Source of the DNA: Phycisphaerales bacterium UBA1161
GTDB taxonomy: Bacteria; Planctomycetota; Phycisphaerae; Tepidisphaerales; Tepidisphaeraceae
Direction of reading: 5' to 3'
Length of the DNA stretch: 64,000 nucleotides
Assembly: GCA_002311745.1 (NCBI GenBank)
Contig: DBZL01000028.1
Span: forward strand, 1 to 64,000
Shown here: positions 16,908-25,393 of the stretch, in pieces
How positions within the stretch are numbered: position 1 is the stretch's first letter
Layout: each line of letters starts with the position of its first letter
The notes under the pieces: model-generated
The model's input: only the letters and a program-made list of their open reading frames with translations
Told to the model about the DNA's origin: nothing
The model's database searches: none
Made by a program: the position numbers and the translations under genes

Positions 16908-17625
16908 CGTAATTGAAATAAAAACCCAAGGGTCGGAGACTCAATGCCGAAGGACATCGTGGAACCCATAAGGTGGAAACCCACAAGGGGAAGCCCCTGC
17001 TTATTTGGCCCGTGCGCGCAAGGTATACTATATCAAATCAGACGGAGCCTGCTGTTCTCCCATGGTCGTTCAAGCGGGGTTGTGAAGGACGGTTGACGGT
17101 CGGCGTGTCGCCGAAATTCCGCTGCGGACAAAGGCCGCAGGCGCAGCGCCAACAAGCGGCGCCAAACCCCGATCTAAGCCCCGACTCGGCCAATCTTCCC
17201 CACGTTCAGCCCGTCAAGGCAGTTCAAGAGAGCCTTTGCGCGGTCCAACCCTTGAACTCTTGAACTGCTGTACCCTTCGCGGCTTCGCGGTTTAATCGCT
17301 TCTCTTCAAAATCGTTCAAGAATCGAGCCGATCGGCTAAGAACGAATCGAGCTCTTCCAAATCGCGCGAAAATCAGAGGCTAATTCGCCCCTTTCAGCCA
17401 GCCCTGATTATCCCTTTTTTGCCCCGCCAAAATCGTAAAACCAATCTCGCGCCGCCGTTGCGCCCGACCTGCCAAAACGTGCAATTACAGTTCGAACCGC
17501 GCCCTGGGGGGCTAACTATCTTTTTTCAAAAATCGCGAAATTCGGATCGCAAACCCCTGCCGCGCAAGGCGATACGCTGCGATTGCTTCGCGATCTTCGC
17601 GTTCTTCGCGGTGAATCATCCGGCT
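16908..17625. other. Non-coding region between Abi gene and glycosidase
   Basis: About 720 nt without a supported gene. It contains the right inverted repeat (17075-17096), a GTTCAAG...CTTGAAC palindrome around 17220-17270, and short reiterations such as TCGCG near 17580-17620. Base composition drops toward AT-rich between 17280 and 17420. I see no RNA gene. Confidence 0.55.
17075..17096. repeat. Inverted repeat flanking the 14-17 kb island, right copy
   Basis: Partner of 13954-13975 in opposite orientation, 21 of 22 positions matching. The flanking bases (GGTCG on one side, a GGTCGGCG-like stretch on the other) keep partial similarity, so the original repeat may have been about 45 bp. Confidence 0.7.
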
Positions 17626-19242
17626 TTAGTCCCCGAGCTCGCTGTTTTGGCTCGACGCAGTGGTGGGACGCGAAGCGGGCGCGGCGATGCGCGTGATACG
17701 CAAGGCCATGTAGGGGCGGCCGGGCAGGGGAATCTTGCCGTCCCCCTCGACGCCAAAGAGGTATCGCGAGAGGCGCTTCAGCTTGAACTGGCGATCCACG
17801 GGCGTGACCGTCATGTTCCAGGTGTCCAGAACGTCGACGTGAAACTGCATGCCGTCGCTTAGCTTTTCGCTGGGCAGCTCGAAGCTCCACTGCGTCGGTT
17901 TTTCCTGGCCGAAATAGAGCAGGTAATACTCACCGGACTTGCCGCCGACGTGCGTTTCGTAAAACCGGTCGATCGGCTCGATACCCTGCGGCGGGGCGGT
18001 GGCCAGGATGCTTTTGAGGAACGCGATGCGCGGCGGGCTTTGGCCGCGAAGCGTTCCGCCAGCGCTGATCCAGGCGGGCGGATCATTTCCCTTGAACGAT
18101 TCGCCGTGGCCGACGTACGTGCCGGCGATGGTCCCGAGCCAGAATCGCAGGACCATCTCCTGCGGTGCCAGTTGTCCCCAGCGGCGGTCGATGTCGCCCT
18201 CATAGCAAACTTCGTCGAAGACGACGGGTTTGCGGGCCAGATCGCGGTACCAGACGGCGCGGCCGAAATCGGCAACGGCCATGCCGTTCTGCACGCTCAG
18301 GTGCGTCACCCACGGCTTGGAGCAGTCGTACATGCGCTGGCTGAAATGGATTGAGCGCAGGTGTTCGTACGGGTCCTCCTGCTGCACGATCTGGAACAGC
18401 CGGTCCCAATCGCCGTCCGTCTTTTGTTTGACCAGGTCGAATTCATTGGCCAGGGACCACCAGACGTTGCGGCAGGCGGCCAGGCGGGCAACGACGTAAC
18501 GCGCGTAGCGGTCGTCGCTGGCCGCGTCCATGCGGTCGAAGCCCGTGTCCTTGCCGCCATAGGGATGAAACAAAATAACGTCCGCCTCGACGCCCGCGTC
18601 GCGCAGTTGGCCGATGCGTTTTTCCAGGTTCTGGAAAAAGGTGACGTTGAATCGCGAAGAATCCCACTTTCCGTCGGCCAATCGCGCAAAGGGGCAGGCA
18701 TTGGGGTCGTCCTTGATGGCCGCGGCGGTCGTGGGCAGGACGCACATCCGGATTTTGTTGAACGGGGATGATCTGAGAGTCGTCAGGGTCTGGTCCTGCA
18801 GTTGCGCGTTTTGGTGAATCCAGCCGTAACAGGTGGTGCCGATGGGCACGAAGGGCGAGCCATCCGCGTAAGCGAAATGGAACGTGCCCGCCACGCGCAC
18901 GGGGCCGTGATTGTCTGCCGCGGGTTTGTCGCAGAGGAACTGGCCGGTTTTGCCGTCGAGCTGGGCGCGGTTGCTGCGCGTTTGGTAGCGCCAATCGCCC
19001 TGGATCGTCGGCATGAAGCGGATGCGATACGTTCCGACGCCGTCGTAAAACCCGCGTGCGTCGACGGCCGTTTGTCCGCAGGTGAAATGCGCGGACAGTT
19101 CCACGTCGACAAACGGATTGCCGTCCGCTGGGCCTTGCAGGGCGATTTCGTAGATGCCCCATTGTTCGACATTTGCCGCGGCCGCCAAGGCCGCCCAGAG
19201 CGACACGGCCGCGGCGAGCAAAAATCCGCCCAGGAACTTCAT
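17626..19242 (-). CDS. Secreted DUF5060/DUF4038-type glycoside hydrolase
   Basis: 538 aa. An N-terminal Sec signal (MKFLGGFLLAAAVSLWAALA) is followed by a DUF5060 beta-sandwich (about 25-110), then an apiosidase-like TIM barrel (DUF4038; FVPIGTTCYGW through about 400) and a C-terminal beta domain of the DUF5605 kind. The acid/base Glu is in SLANEFD and the nucleophile Glu probably in VVFDEVCYEGD, as in clan GH-A enzymes. It should act outside the cytoplasm on plant- or algal-type polysaccharide side chains; the substrate is unknown. The start at 19242 is chosen because it directly precedes the signal peptide with GAGG upstream. Confidence 0.85.
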   Translation of the reverse strand: MKFLGGFLLAAAVSLWAALAAAANVEQWGIYEIALQGPADGNPFVDVELSAHFTCGQTAVDARGFYDGVGTYRIRFMPTIQGDWRYQTRSNRAQLDGKTGQFLCDKPAADNHGPVRVAGTFHFAYADGSPFVPIGTTCYGWIHQNAQLQDQTLTTLRSSPFNKIRMCVLPTTAAAIKDDPNACPFARLADGKWDSSRFNVTFFQNLEKRIGQLRDAGVEADVILFHPYGGKDTGFDRMDAASDDRYARYVVARLAACRNVWWSLANEFDLVKQKTDGDWDRLFQIVQQEDPYEHLRSIHFSQRMYDCSKPWVTHLSVQNGMAVADFGRAVWYRDLARKPVVFDEVCYEGDIDRRWGQLAPQEMVLRFWLGTIAGTYVGHGESFKGNDPPAWISAGGTLRGQSPPRIAFLKSILATAPPQGIEPIDRFYETHVGGKSGEYYLLYFGQEKPTQWSFELPSEKLSDGMQFHVDVLDTWNMTVTPVDRQFKLKRLSRYLFGVEGDGKIPLPGRPYMALRITRIAAPASRPTTASSQNSELGD

Positions 19243-19342
19243 GGAAGAAACCTCGGCCCTATAGTCTGTGTGCAACGGCTCGGATAAACAAGGACCGGAT
19301 TGCCGTGGCCGGGCCCGTCAGTTCTCTCAAACAACAAGAGGC

Positions 19343-19464
19343 AACCACGGAGGCACGGAGGCGCGGAGGCGCTCATTTCGATCCGGAGACGAACGGGCAA
19401 AACTTGAAGCTCGGAATGAAGCGAATGGCTTGAGCAAACGAGTTGAGCTCCGTGTCTCCGTGCC
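19343..19464. repeat. MITE-like element, family B copy 1 (right end truncated)
   Basis: The left arm AACCACGGAGGCACGGAGG is followed by GCTCATTTCGATC and a core with AAGCGAATGG, ending in a right arm CTCCGTGTCTCCGTGCC that lacks the usual CTCCGTGGTT. The element runs straight into a vapC-like remnant. Related full copies are at 26570-26710 and 43147-43290. Confidence 0.8.
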
Positions 19465-19568
19465 CGGCCGACGAAATCATCGTGGCGACGAGCCTGGTCA
19501 ATCGCCTACCTCTGATTATCCGTGATGCTCGACTGCGGAAATCCAAGGTGATCACGATATCGGGTTAG
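19464..19568 (+). pseudogene. VapC-like PIN-domain C-terminal remnant
   Basis: 34 codons ending in TAG read PADEIIVATSLVNRLPLIIR then DARLRKSKV, the last block of PIN toxins (DPADE.I.ATAL.....L.T.D..L). There is no start codon and no N-terminal half; its left edge coincides with the truncated end of the family B repeat. A closely similar block sits at 23685-23794. Confidence 0.7.
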
Positions 19569-19576
19569 CCATGGTG

Positions 19577-20863
19577 TTACTCAAGCCGGTCGGCCATCAA
19601 CGAATGACCGAGGGCGCAAGACCGCCGGTGGCGCCGCCGGCGAACGAGCAGGCCCAAGCCGCCGATTGCCAGGAGCCCCAGCGACGCCGGCTCCGGGACG
19701 GCGGTGATGATCTCCATGTTGTCGATCGTGAAGGCGCCCGTTTCGTTCGTGTTGGCGATGACGCCGATTTGAAAATAGCTCAGGCTGTTGGGATCAGTGG
19801 GCAGACCCGCTGGAAGCGAATAGAGCGCGGTGGAGTACGTACCGTTGTTGAGAATCGAGCTGGGATCGATCTGATCGTAGTGCCCGTCGAAATTCAACAG
19901 CAACAGAGGTTGGAAATAGCCGCCGGGGATGTAGACCGGATACGTGAAATCCAGTTGAAGCGTGGACGCGCCCGCCAATGCCGTTAGTAACGCGGCGTTA
20001 TTGTGTTCATCCGCGGACACAACCGATCCGTACGTTTGGCCGGAGGCGATGGTCACGGTCAATCCGGCGGCCAGATCGCGGCGGCCGGGCCCATAAAGGG
20101 TGTTTCCAATGCTAGTTGTGGGGTTGCCGTCGGTGTCGCCCGAAGCGCCCGCCGAGACGGTAATCCCGCCGCTTGCAGCGCTCCATTGGCCCCAATCGCT
20201 GTTCGTGGTGAACAGCGTCGTCACGTTCGTCGGCGCCTGCGCGATGACGTTGTCCACGGTGAACGATCCGGTCTGATCCGTGTTGGCGATGAAGCCAAGC
20301 TGAAAATAGGTGAGGCTTGGCGACGGCGCCGATGGCAGACCGGCGGGAACCTGGTAGGTCGCGGTGTAGTACGTGCCGGGATTGGCGACGTTCGTTGGAT
20401 CGATCGCGACGTAGTGGCCGCTGTAGTTGAGGAGCAATTGAGGATCAAAATAGGTTCCGCCGCCGGTGGGATAGGTGAAATCCATCTGAAGGGTCGGGGC
20501 GTTGCTGAGCGTGGACAGGAACGCGGCATTGGCTTGCTCGCCGGGTGAGAGAAAGCTGCCATAGTTTTGCCCGCTGCTGATCGTGACGGTCAGTGCACCC
20601 GCCGCTGCGGCCGGTTGTTGGGGCGCGCTGGTATTGCCCAGACCGTTTATCGAGGTAAGGTCCGTATCGCCGGCGGCGCCCGGTGTTAAGCCGATGCCCG
20701 CGCTGGCGGAAGCCCACTGGTTCCAATCGTCCTGCGTGGTGAAGAGTGATGCGTCTCCCCAAGCGGTGCCGGAGGCGCAAGCCGCGAGCAAGAATCCGCC
20801 GATCGCAAGGATGATCCGTTTTTTGGGGCCGGACCAGAGATGCCCCTTTTTCGAACTCGACAT
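19577..20863 (-). CDS. PEP-CTERM protein with two tandem beta domains
   Basis: 428 aa. It has a signal peptide (KKRIILAIGGFLLAACASGTAWG), two repeats of about 170-190 residues each built as LFTT..DW.QW..A..GI ... SG..YGS..S..E..NAA ... LQ.DFTYP ... LLLN..GHY..IDP ... YFQ.G.IANT..TG.FT.DN, and a C-terminal PEP-CTERM anchor VPEPASLGLLAIGGLGLLVR plus basic residues. PEP-CTERM proteins are sorted by an exosortase; none is encoded here. The repeat resembles carbohydrate-binding-like jelly-roll domains but I cannot name the family. About 17 residues follow the basic cluster, longer than usual. The start follows AAAGGTGGG. Confidence 0.82.
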   Translation of the reverse strand: MSSSKKGHLWSGPKKRIILAIGGFLLAACASGTAWGDASLFTTQDDWNQWASASAGIGLTPGAAGDTDLTSINGLGNTSAPQQPAAAAGALTVTISSGQNYGSFLSPGEQANAAFLSTLSNAPTLQMDFTYPTGGGTYFDPQLLLNYSGHYVAIDPTNVANPGTYYTATYQVPAGLPSAPSPSLTYFQLGFIANTDQTGSFTVDNVIAQAPTNVTTLFTTNSDWGQWSAASGGITVSAGASGDTDGNPTTSIGNTLYGPGRRDLAAGLTVTIASGQTYGSVVSADEHNNAALLTALAGASTLQLDFTYPVYIPGGYFQPLLLLNFDGHYDQIDPSSILNNGTYSTALYSLPAGLPTDPNSLSYFQIGVIANTNETGAFTIDNMEIITAVPEPASLGLLAIGGLGLLVRRRRHRRSCALGHSLMADRLE

Positions 20864-20968
20864 ATACCCACCTTTCAGAGCGATGCGCCTTTTCCGGTAA
20901 CGTGTTCGTCGGCGACCGGTCGGCTCATCGGCAAACCAACGCCGCACAGAAGCAGCCGATGAAACCGC

Positions 20969-22600
20969 TCACCGATGAAACGCCTCACGTCTCGGTTTCG
21001 TCGCGCGGACCGAACGGCGGCTACGGCGGAGCAGGGTCAGCGATCCGATGGCGAGCAAACTTGCCGACGCGGGTTCAGGGACGGAGGCGGTGGACACCGC
21101 GAAGGTCCCGCTATGGTCGAGAACGGCCCAGGCGACATCGCTGGATGGATCAAAACCATATTCGCCAAGGACGTTATCACTGGAATTCCAGGCAACAGAG
21201 CCGACGAAGTCGGTGCCGCCGCTGTAATTCTCATTGACGGCGCTCACCCAGTTTCCCGAGACGTACTGTGCTATCCCCTGAAATGGGCTGGTGTTTTTTG
21301 GGTCGTAGCTGATCTGCAAGACATACACCGTTCCGATGGGAATGCCGGACATTTTGAGAACATCGCTGTCCAGCAGTGCGCCGGCCAGTTCGGTCTGAGT
21401 GCGCGTTCGCCAGTCTTCCTTGACGGTTTCGGTTCCGCCGCTGTTGTTCGAACCGGCGCGGATGATCGCCTCGGAATTGAGCGTGCCCGCTCCGCCAGTT
21501 CCGCTGACCGATGTAACCCTTGAGGAAAGCCCGGCGAAGCTGCCGCCACCGCCCGGGATGTCCGCAACGAACGTGAACTCACCGAATGTGGTGGTGCTAT
21601 TGGAATTATCAGCGTCGGCATCTCCGACGTAATAGGTGATGGCGGCCGTCAGCGGCGTATCGTTGGACGTGCCGGAGGGTGTTACCGTGAGATGGCCGGT
21701 GTAGGCGCCGTAGGCCGTCGGAGTGGTGGAAAGACCGTAGCCAAAAGTCTGCAAAGAGGTGGCGGGAACGCTGGTGCCGACGCCGGTGAGCGAAAGAGAG
21801 CCATCCGGGCTGGTCGCAGAGTAATCTCCGGCGACAGGCCCGGAGTTGGTGACCGTCGCAGTTCCGCTGAAATCGGAAGCCGGGGCTCCCTTCAGGAAGT
21901 TATCGTTCGCGGCGCTGGTCGATACGGAAAGCCCCAGCACTGCGGAGGAGGGCGCCGTTTCAATGATGACGTTGTCGACTCTGTCCGTGCCGGAACTGCC
22001 GACCGTGCCGCCGCTGGCGGAGGTGGTCAAGGTATCCACCAATCGGAAATAGACCTCCGCCGCGTTGTTCAAACCAGTAATCGAAGACAGGTTATCAGTG
22101 GTTGTGTAGCCACTGCTGCTGGTTGACGAATTCCAAACCGGATTCGGTGCGGCATTCGCCAAAACAGTGTAGGCGGATCCGAAATTCGTGAAACTTGTCC
22201 CATCGGTGCTGTATTGCAGTTGAAACTGGCCGGGTCCCGTGTTGCTGCTGGCCTGGTCCCACACAAACTCAATATTTGAGTAGGTAGCGGTGCTTGCCTC
22301 GAACTGATAGTAATCGCCGACGGCCCAATTATTACTGCTGAACGAGTGGGCGGATCCATTTCCGGCTGGGCTTGAGTAGGTGGCCACACCCACATGGCTG
22401 CCGGTTGCCTGAGCGGTACCGGCATTTACACCAGAATCCGCCGTGATCGGCCCGGACGACGCGGGCGGTGTTGTCTCGAACGTCCAATCCGCGATTGTCG
22501 TGGCACGAGCGGTCACGGCCATCAGCGGCACACACGAAGCCGCCAGTAACACGAAAGCCCGATTCAAACGTATGGTTGTGGTCAATGTTGGTCGTCTCAT
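20969..22600 (-). CDS. PEP-CTERM protein (extracellular, beta-rich)
   Basis: 543 aa. Signal peptide at residues 10-33 (RAFVLLAASCVPLMAVTARA). A first beta-sandwich starts TTIADWTFET.PPASSGP and continues to a DRVDNVIIE strand; a middle choice-of-anchor-like segment and a third domain (GEFTFVADIPGGGGSFAG through VAWAVLDHSGTFAVS) follow. The C-terminus is VPEPASASLLAIGSLTLLR then RSRRSVR, a canonical PEP-CTERM. The start is supported by AGGGAGAG 8 nt upstream. It shares its C-terminal anchor almost exactly with the short gene at 22653, so those two are relatives. Confidence 0.82.
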   Translation of the reverse strand: MRRPTLTTTIRLNRAFVLLAASCVPLMAVTARATTIADWTFETTPPASSGPITADSGVNAGTAQATGSHVGVATYSSPAGNGSAHSFSSNNWAVGDYYQFEASTATYSNIEFVWDQASSNTGPGQFQLQYSTDGTSFTNFGSAYTVLANAAPNPVWNSSTSSSGYTTTDNLSSITGLNNAAEVYFRLVDTLTTSASGGTVGSSGTDRVDNVIIETAPSSAVLGLSVSTSAANDNFLKGAPASDFSGTATVTNSGPVAGDYSATSPDGSLSLTGVGTSVPATSLQTFGYGLSTTPTAYGAYTGHLTVTPSGTSNDTPLTAAITYYVGDADADNSNSTTTFGEFTFVADIPGGGGSFAGLSSRVTSVSGTGGAGTLNSEAIIRAGSNNSGGTETVKEDWRTRTQTELAGALLDSDVLKMSGIPIGTVYVLQISYDPKNTSPFQGIAQYVSGNWVSAVNENYSGGTDFVGSVAWNSSDNVLGEYGFDPSSDVAWAVLDHSGTFAVSTASVPEPASASLLAIGSLTLLRRSRRSVRATKPRREAFHR

Positions 22601-22652
22601 GACTGATCTCTCCCTAGTGGATTGGGTTTTGGTTGAACCTTAGTAAAAATCC

Positions 22653-22958
22653 TTATTCAGCACCGATGCCCCGGACCGAACGGCGGCTGCGGCGGAGCAG
22701 GGTCAGCGATCCGATAGCTAGCAAGCATGCCGAAGTGGGTTCCGGGACGGTGGCAATCGCCACGCCGCTCACTCCGTCGCTCAACGTATAACCAAATGCG
22801 ATGTTGGTGAACGCATACTGCGCCTGGGCCTTCGACGCCGCCAGAAGAAGGCCGACGGCAGCCGGCAGAATCAACTTCCATCGGCCGAGCCGCTGGACGA
22901 AATTATCAACGACATTCAAAAAACCGTTTCCGATTACTCTCTCGCTATGCAACGACAT
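22653..22958 (-). CDS. Minimal PEP-CTERM protein (101 aa)
   Basis: 101 aa, essentially a signal peptide (KLILPAAVGLLLAASKAQAQ, residues 28-47), about 20 residues of mature sequence, and a PEP-CTERM anchor (VPEPTSACLLAIGSLTLLR and basic tail) nearly identical to that of the gene at 20969. The mature part is too small for a domain, so it may be a deletion derivative of a longer paralogue. It has a strong ribosome binding site (AAGGAAGGAAGAG) and an intact frame, so it may still be made. The 52-nt gap to the next gene suggests co-transcription. Confidence 0.65.
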   Translation of the reverse strand: MSLHSERVIGNGFLNVVDNFVQRLGRWKLILPAAVGLLLAASKAQAQYAFTNIAFGYTLSDGVSGVAIATVPEPTSACLLAIGSLTLLRRSRRSVRGIGAE

Positions 22959-23530
22959 AAACTCTTCCTTCCTTCAGGTTGGACTAAAGTCGAGGAATCC
23001 GCTCAGTCGGCTCACGTCCCGGTTTAATCCGGCCACGTCCCGGTCTCATCCGGCCCGGTTTCATCCGGCCTCAAAAAAGGGAATCCACCCACTCAATCCC
23101 CGGGGCAGAGAACACTCTGCGATTCCCGGAATGGGTGCCTAATCGCCAAATAAGCGTTGGAATAATTGATCCGCACGCTGGCGGTTCACGGGGAGTCCGC
23201 ACCAGCAATTCTTAGACGCATATCTACCACCCTTTCTGCGGCGAGTGCGCCGCGATGTGACGACGGTCGATTCCCTAGGTACTACTTTGGATTCCTATAA
23301 TGCGATGTTCAACTATCTGTCAAGAATAAAGTGCTACCTTAACCAGGCCATTTGAGCCATTTTGACTAATGCCAGCCAATATGACATTTCACAAAATGTA
23401 TTCAATTTGAGGGGCGGGGGTTGCATTGCTGAAAACGGCGCCGGATTTCATTTCCGCGAATGCGACATCGAGGGAATGAAACGCGTCGCACGGATCGCAT
23501 TAATTCATTTCAAAAAATTTTTCAAAATAT
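22959..23530. other. Non-coding region upstream of the PEP-CTERM genes
   Basis: About 570 nt without a supported gene. A 21-bp tandem repeat (CACGTCCCGGTYTMATCCGGC) runs through two full units and a partial one at 23013-23069. Positions 23270-23540 are strikingly AT-rich for this genome and probably contain the promoter for the minus-strand PEP-CTERM genes. Confidence 0.6.
23013..23069. repeat. 21-bp tandem repeat
   Basis: Units at 23013-23033, 23034-23054 and a 15-nt partial at 23055-23069, all ending in ATCCGGC. It lies in the leader of the 22653 PEP-CTERM gene. Confidence 0.75.
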
Positions 23531-23794
23531 TTGAATGTCATTTGGCAGGCCGGCCAATTCCTCGGCCGCGTGGAACTGGACCTCGATGATGCGGAATTTG
23601 TTCGCTTGCTGTCGCGATTGCACGTCTGGTCCATTGACTTGCAGACGTGCCGGGCGATTCAGCTTCTGGATTTCCGCGGCGATCCCGCGGACGAAATCAT
23701 CGCGGCGACGAGCCTGCTGAACCATGTGCCCTTGGCGACCAGGGACGCCGACATCCGCAAATCGCGGGTGGTTCCGCTGGCCCGCACGTCTTGA
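23531..23794 (+). pseudogene. Truncated VapC-like PIN toxin
   Basis: 87 codons from a TTG that covers only the C-terminal two thirds of a PIN domain: GQFLGRVELDLDDAEFVRLL, then RGDPADEIIAATSLL and LATRDADIRKSRVVPL. The N-terminal strand with the first catalytic Asp is missing, and the preceding DNA is AT-rich non-coding, so the gene is probably dead. No antitoxin gene is adjacent. It closely resembles the fragment at 19464-19568. Confidence 0.65.
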
Positions 23795-23836
23795 CGGTGG
23801 GGACTCGGTAAGGGTGCGGAGGCAGCCCGATGTCGC

Positions 23837-24313
23837 TCAATCGAATTCGTGGCGATGCTCGGATTGGTTTGGCCCGACGCGGCCGATGGCGATCTGGGCC
23901 TTGAAATAATTCTCCCCGCGCACCGGCGAGCCGGCCAAACACCGCAGGGTCGCCAGTTGGCCCACGTGCGTCAGCGCATCGGCGATCGGGCCTTGGAATA
24001 ATTTCTCCGCCTCGGCACCCAGCGGCGAGTCGGACGCCAGAAATTCGTCCAGCATCGCAAGTGTTTTGTAAAAGCGATCGACGCCGGCCGGCCACGATTC
24101 CACCGTTGTCTCGTGCCAGACGGATATCCCCCGGGCCGTCGCGTTCGCCCAATCCAGAAGATCGCACAAATGCGCCAGGATTTGCCCCGCGCTTCGCGTC
24201 GTCGGCCCGGCCCGGACGAGCAGAAAATCCGGCGGAGCGTCCCGCAGCGACTTTTGGGCGCGGTAGGCCAGCGTCGCCAGCGCATGGCGGAGAAATTGGC
24301 GCTTTGCATCCAT
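23837..24313 (-). CDS. DinB-like four-helix protein
   Basis: 158 aa. The arrangement fits the DinB/DUF1569-like four-helix bundle: ILAHLCDLLDWA carries the first metal-ligand His, and ALTHVGQLATLRCL carries the second, with W and F residues spaced as in mycothiol/bacillithiol-dependent relatives. Function is unknown, possibly a thiol transferase. The start at 24313 lies 5 nt after the epimerase-like stop; a much longer in-frame reading upstream is a shadow of the two preceding genes. It is the last gene of a minus-strand trio (purE, rmlC-like, this). Confidence 0.7.
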   Translation of the reverse strand: MDAKRQFLRHALATLAYRAQKSLRDAPPDFLLVRAGPTTRSAGQILAHLCDLLDWANATARGISVWHETTVESWPAGVDRFYKTLAMLDEFLASDSPLGAEAEKLFQGPIADALTHVGQLATLRCLAGSPVRGENYFKAQIAIGRVGPNQSEHRHEFD

Positions 24314-24318
24314 GTCGA

Positions 24319-24861
24319 TTATTTGCCGTCCGGCCGGACCTGCAGATCCGCCAGCATCGGGGCGGCGGCGTCGCGGTTGGACAGGGTCGGCGTGGGGCCG
24401 TCGTACCAGGATTTCGGCAGGCCCAAGGCGGGGTCGTTCCATTTCACGCCGTATTCGTCTTTGCCGGTGTATTCGACGTCGACCAGGTACATCACCGTTG
24501 CCTCGCCGGTGATGCGGTAGCCGTGGACCACGCCGGGGGGGATGTACAGGCCGTGGGGATCGGCGCTGTCCAGGGGGAAGGATTTGGCCACGCGGTGCGT
24601 CGGCGACTTGGGCCGCAGATCCACCAGTCCGACCTGAATCTTGCCCTGCGGCACGAACCAGAAATCGGTTTGCAGCTTGTGAAAGTGCAGGCCGCGGACG
24701 ACGTTGCCGCTGGAGCGCGACACGTTCCACTGCACCCAGCGTTGGCGATCGCCGAACCAACTGGCTCGGAAAATTTCGAAGAACGCGCCGCGCGAGTCGC
24801 CGAAGACTTGGAATTTCACCAGTTTGGCGCCGTCGATGCCGGTTTCGAGGATGGTACTCAA
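24319..24861 (-). CDS. dTDP-4-dehydrorhamnose 3,5-epimerase (RmlC)-like protein
   Basis: 180 aa cupin of the RmlC family: DSRGAFFEIFRASWF, then VVRGLHFHK (catalytic-His region), KIQVGLVDLR, and PPGVVHGYRI. RmlC enzymes epimerise C3 and C5 of a dTDP-keto sugar for rhamnose or related sugars. The start is TTG at 24861, overlapping the purE stop as TTGA and preceded by GGAG; an ATG-initiated longer frame upstream reads through purE in another frame and is rejected. No other rml genes are nearby, so the sugar made is unknown. Confidence 0.8.
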   Translation of the reverse strand: MSTILETGIDGAKLVKFQVFGDSRGAFFEIFRASWFGDRQRWVQWNVSRSSGNVVRGLHFHKLQTDFWFVPQGKIQVGLVDLRPKSPTHRVAKSFPLDSADPHGLYIPPGVVHGYRITGEATVMYLVDVEYTGKDEYGVKWNDPALGLPKSWYDGPTPTLSNRDAAAPMLADLQVRPDGK

Positions 24862-25358
24862 GGCAATTTCTCCGCCATGATTTTCTGGGCTTGTTCGTTG
24901 CGGTAATCCTGCAATTTTTGGCGCAGGTCGGGTCGGGAGTCGGCGAGGATGGCGACGGCAAACAGGGCGGCGTTGATGGCGCCGGGCTTGCCGATGGCCA
25001 AGGTGGCGACGGGGATTCCCGCGGGCATCTGCACCATGGATAAGAGGGAATCGATGCCGCTGAGGGCCTGGCTTTGCATGGGCACGCCGAGCACGGGCAG
25101 GAGCGTGTGGGCGGCGGTGACGCCGGCCAGGTGGGCGGCGCCGCCGGCGGCGGCGATCACCACGGCAACGCCGCGCTTGGCCAGCGTGCCGCAAAACTCA
25201 GCTAACAGTTGCGGCGTGCGATGCGCGGAAATCACCCGGCACTCGTGCGGAACGCCGAACTGCTCCAGCGTCGCGGCGGCGTGCTGCATCGTGTCCCAAT
25301 CCGATTTGCTGCCCATGATGATCGAGACCAGCGGATTGGACGGTGCGGATTTGGCCAT
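24858..25358 (-). CDS. purE: N5-carboxyaminoimidazole ribonucleotide mutase
   Basis: 166 aa class I PurE, which converts N5-CAIR to CAIR in purine synthesis. The signature runs VSIIMGSKSDWDTM (residues 11-24), RVISAHRTP (41-49), and a Gly/Ala-rich AAAGGAAHLAGV. Length is typical of bacterial PurE. The start at 25358 has AAGGAAAG upstream. It is divergent from the UvrC-like gene with about 35 nt between starts, and is the first gene of the purE - rmlC-like - dinB-like unit. purK is not in the window. Confidence 0.93.
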   Translation of the reverse strand: MAKSAPSNPLVSIIMGSKSDWDTMQHAAATLEQFGVPHECRVISAHRTPQLLAEFCGTLAKRGVAVVIAAAGGAAHLAGVTAAHTLLPVLGVPMQSQALSGIDSLLSMVQMPAGIPVATLAIGKPGAINAALFAVAILADSRPDLRQKLQDYRNEQAQKIMAEKLP

Positions 25359-25393
25359 GTTCGCGTCTTTCCTTCCGTGACGCCGATCCTACC

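Noticed and set aside
24319..25194. Extended N-terminus (111 extra codons) of the RmlC-like protein
   Set aside because: The extension is Arg-rich and overlaps purE in another frame; the TTG at 24861 with TTGA overlap fits the family start.
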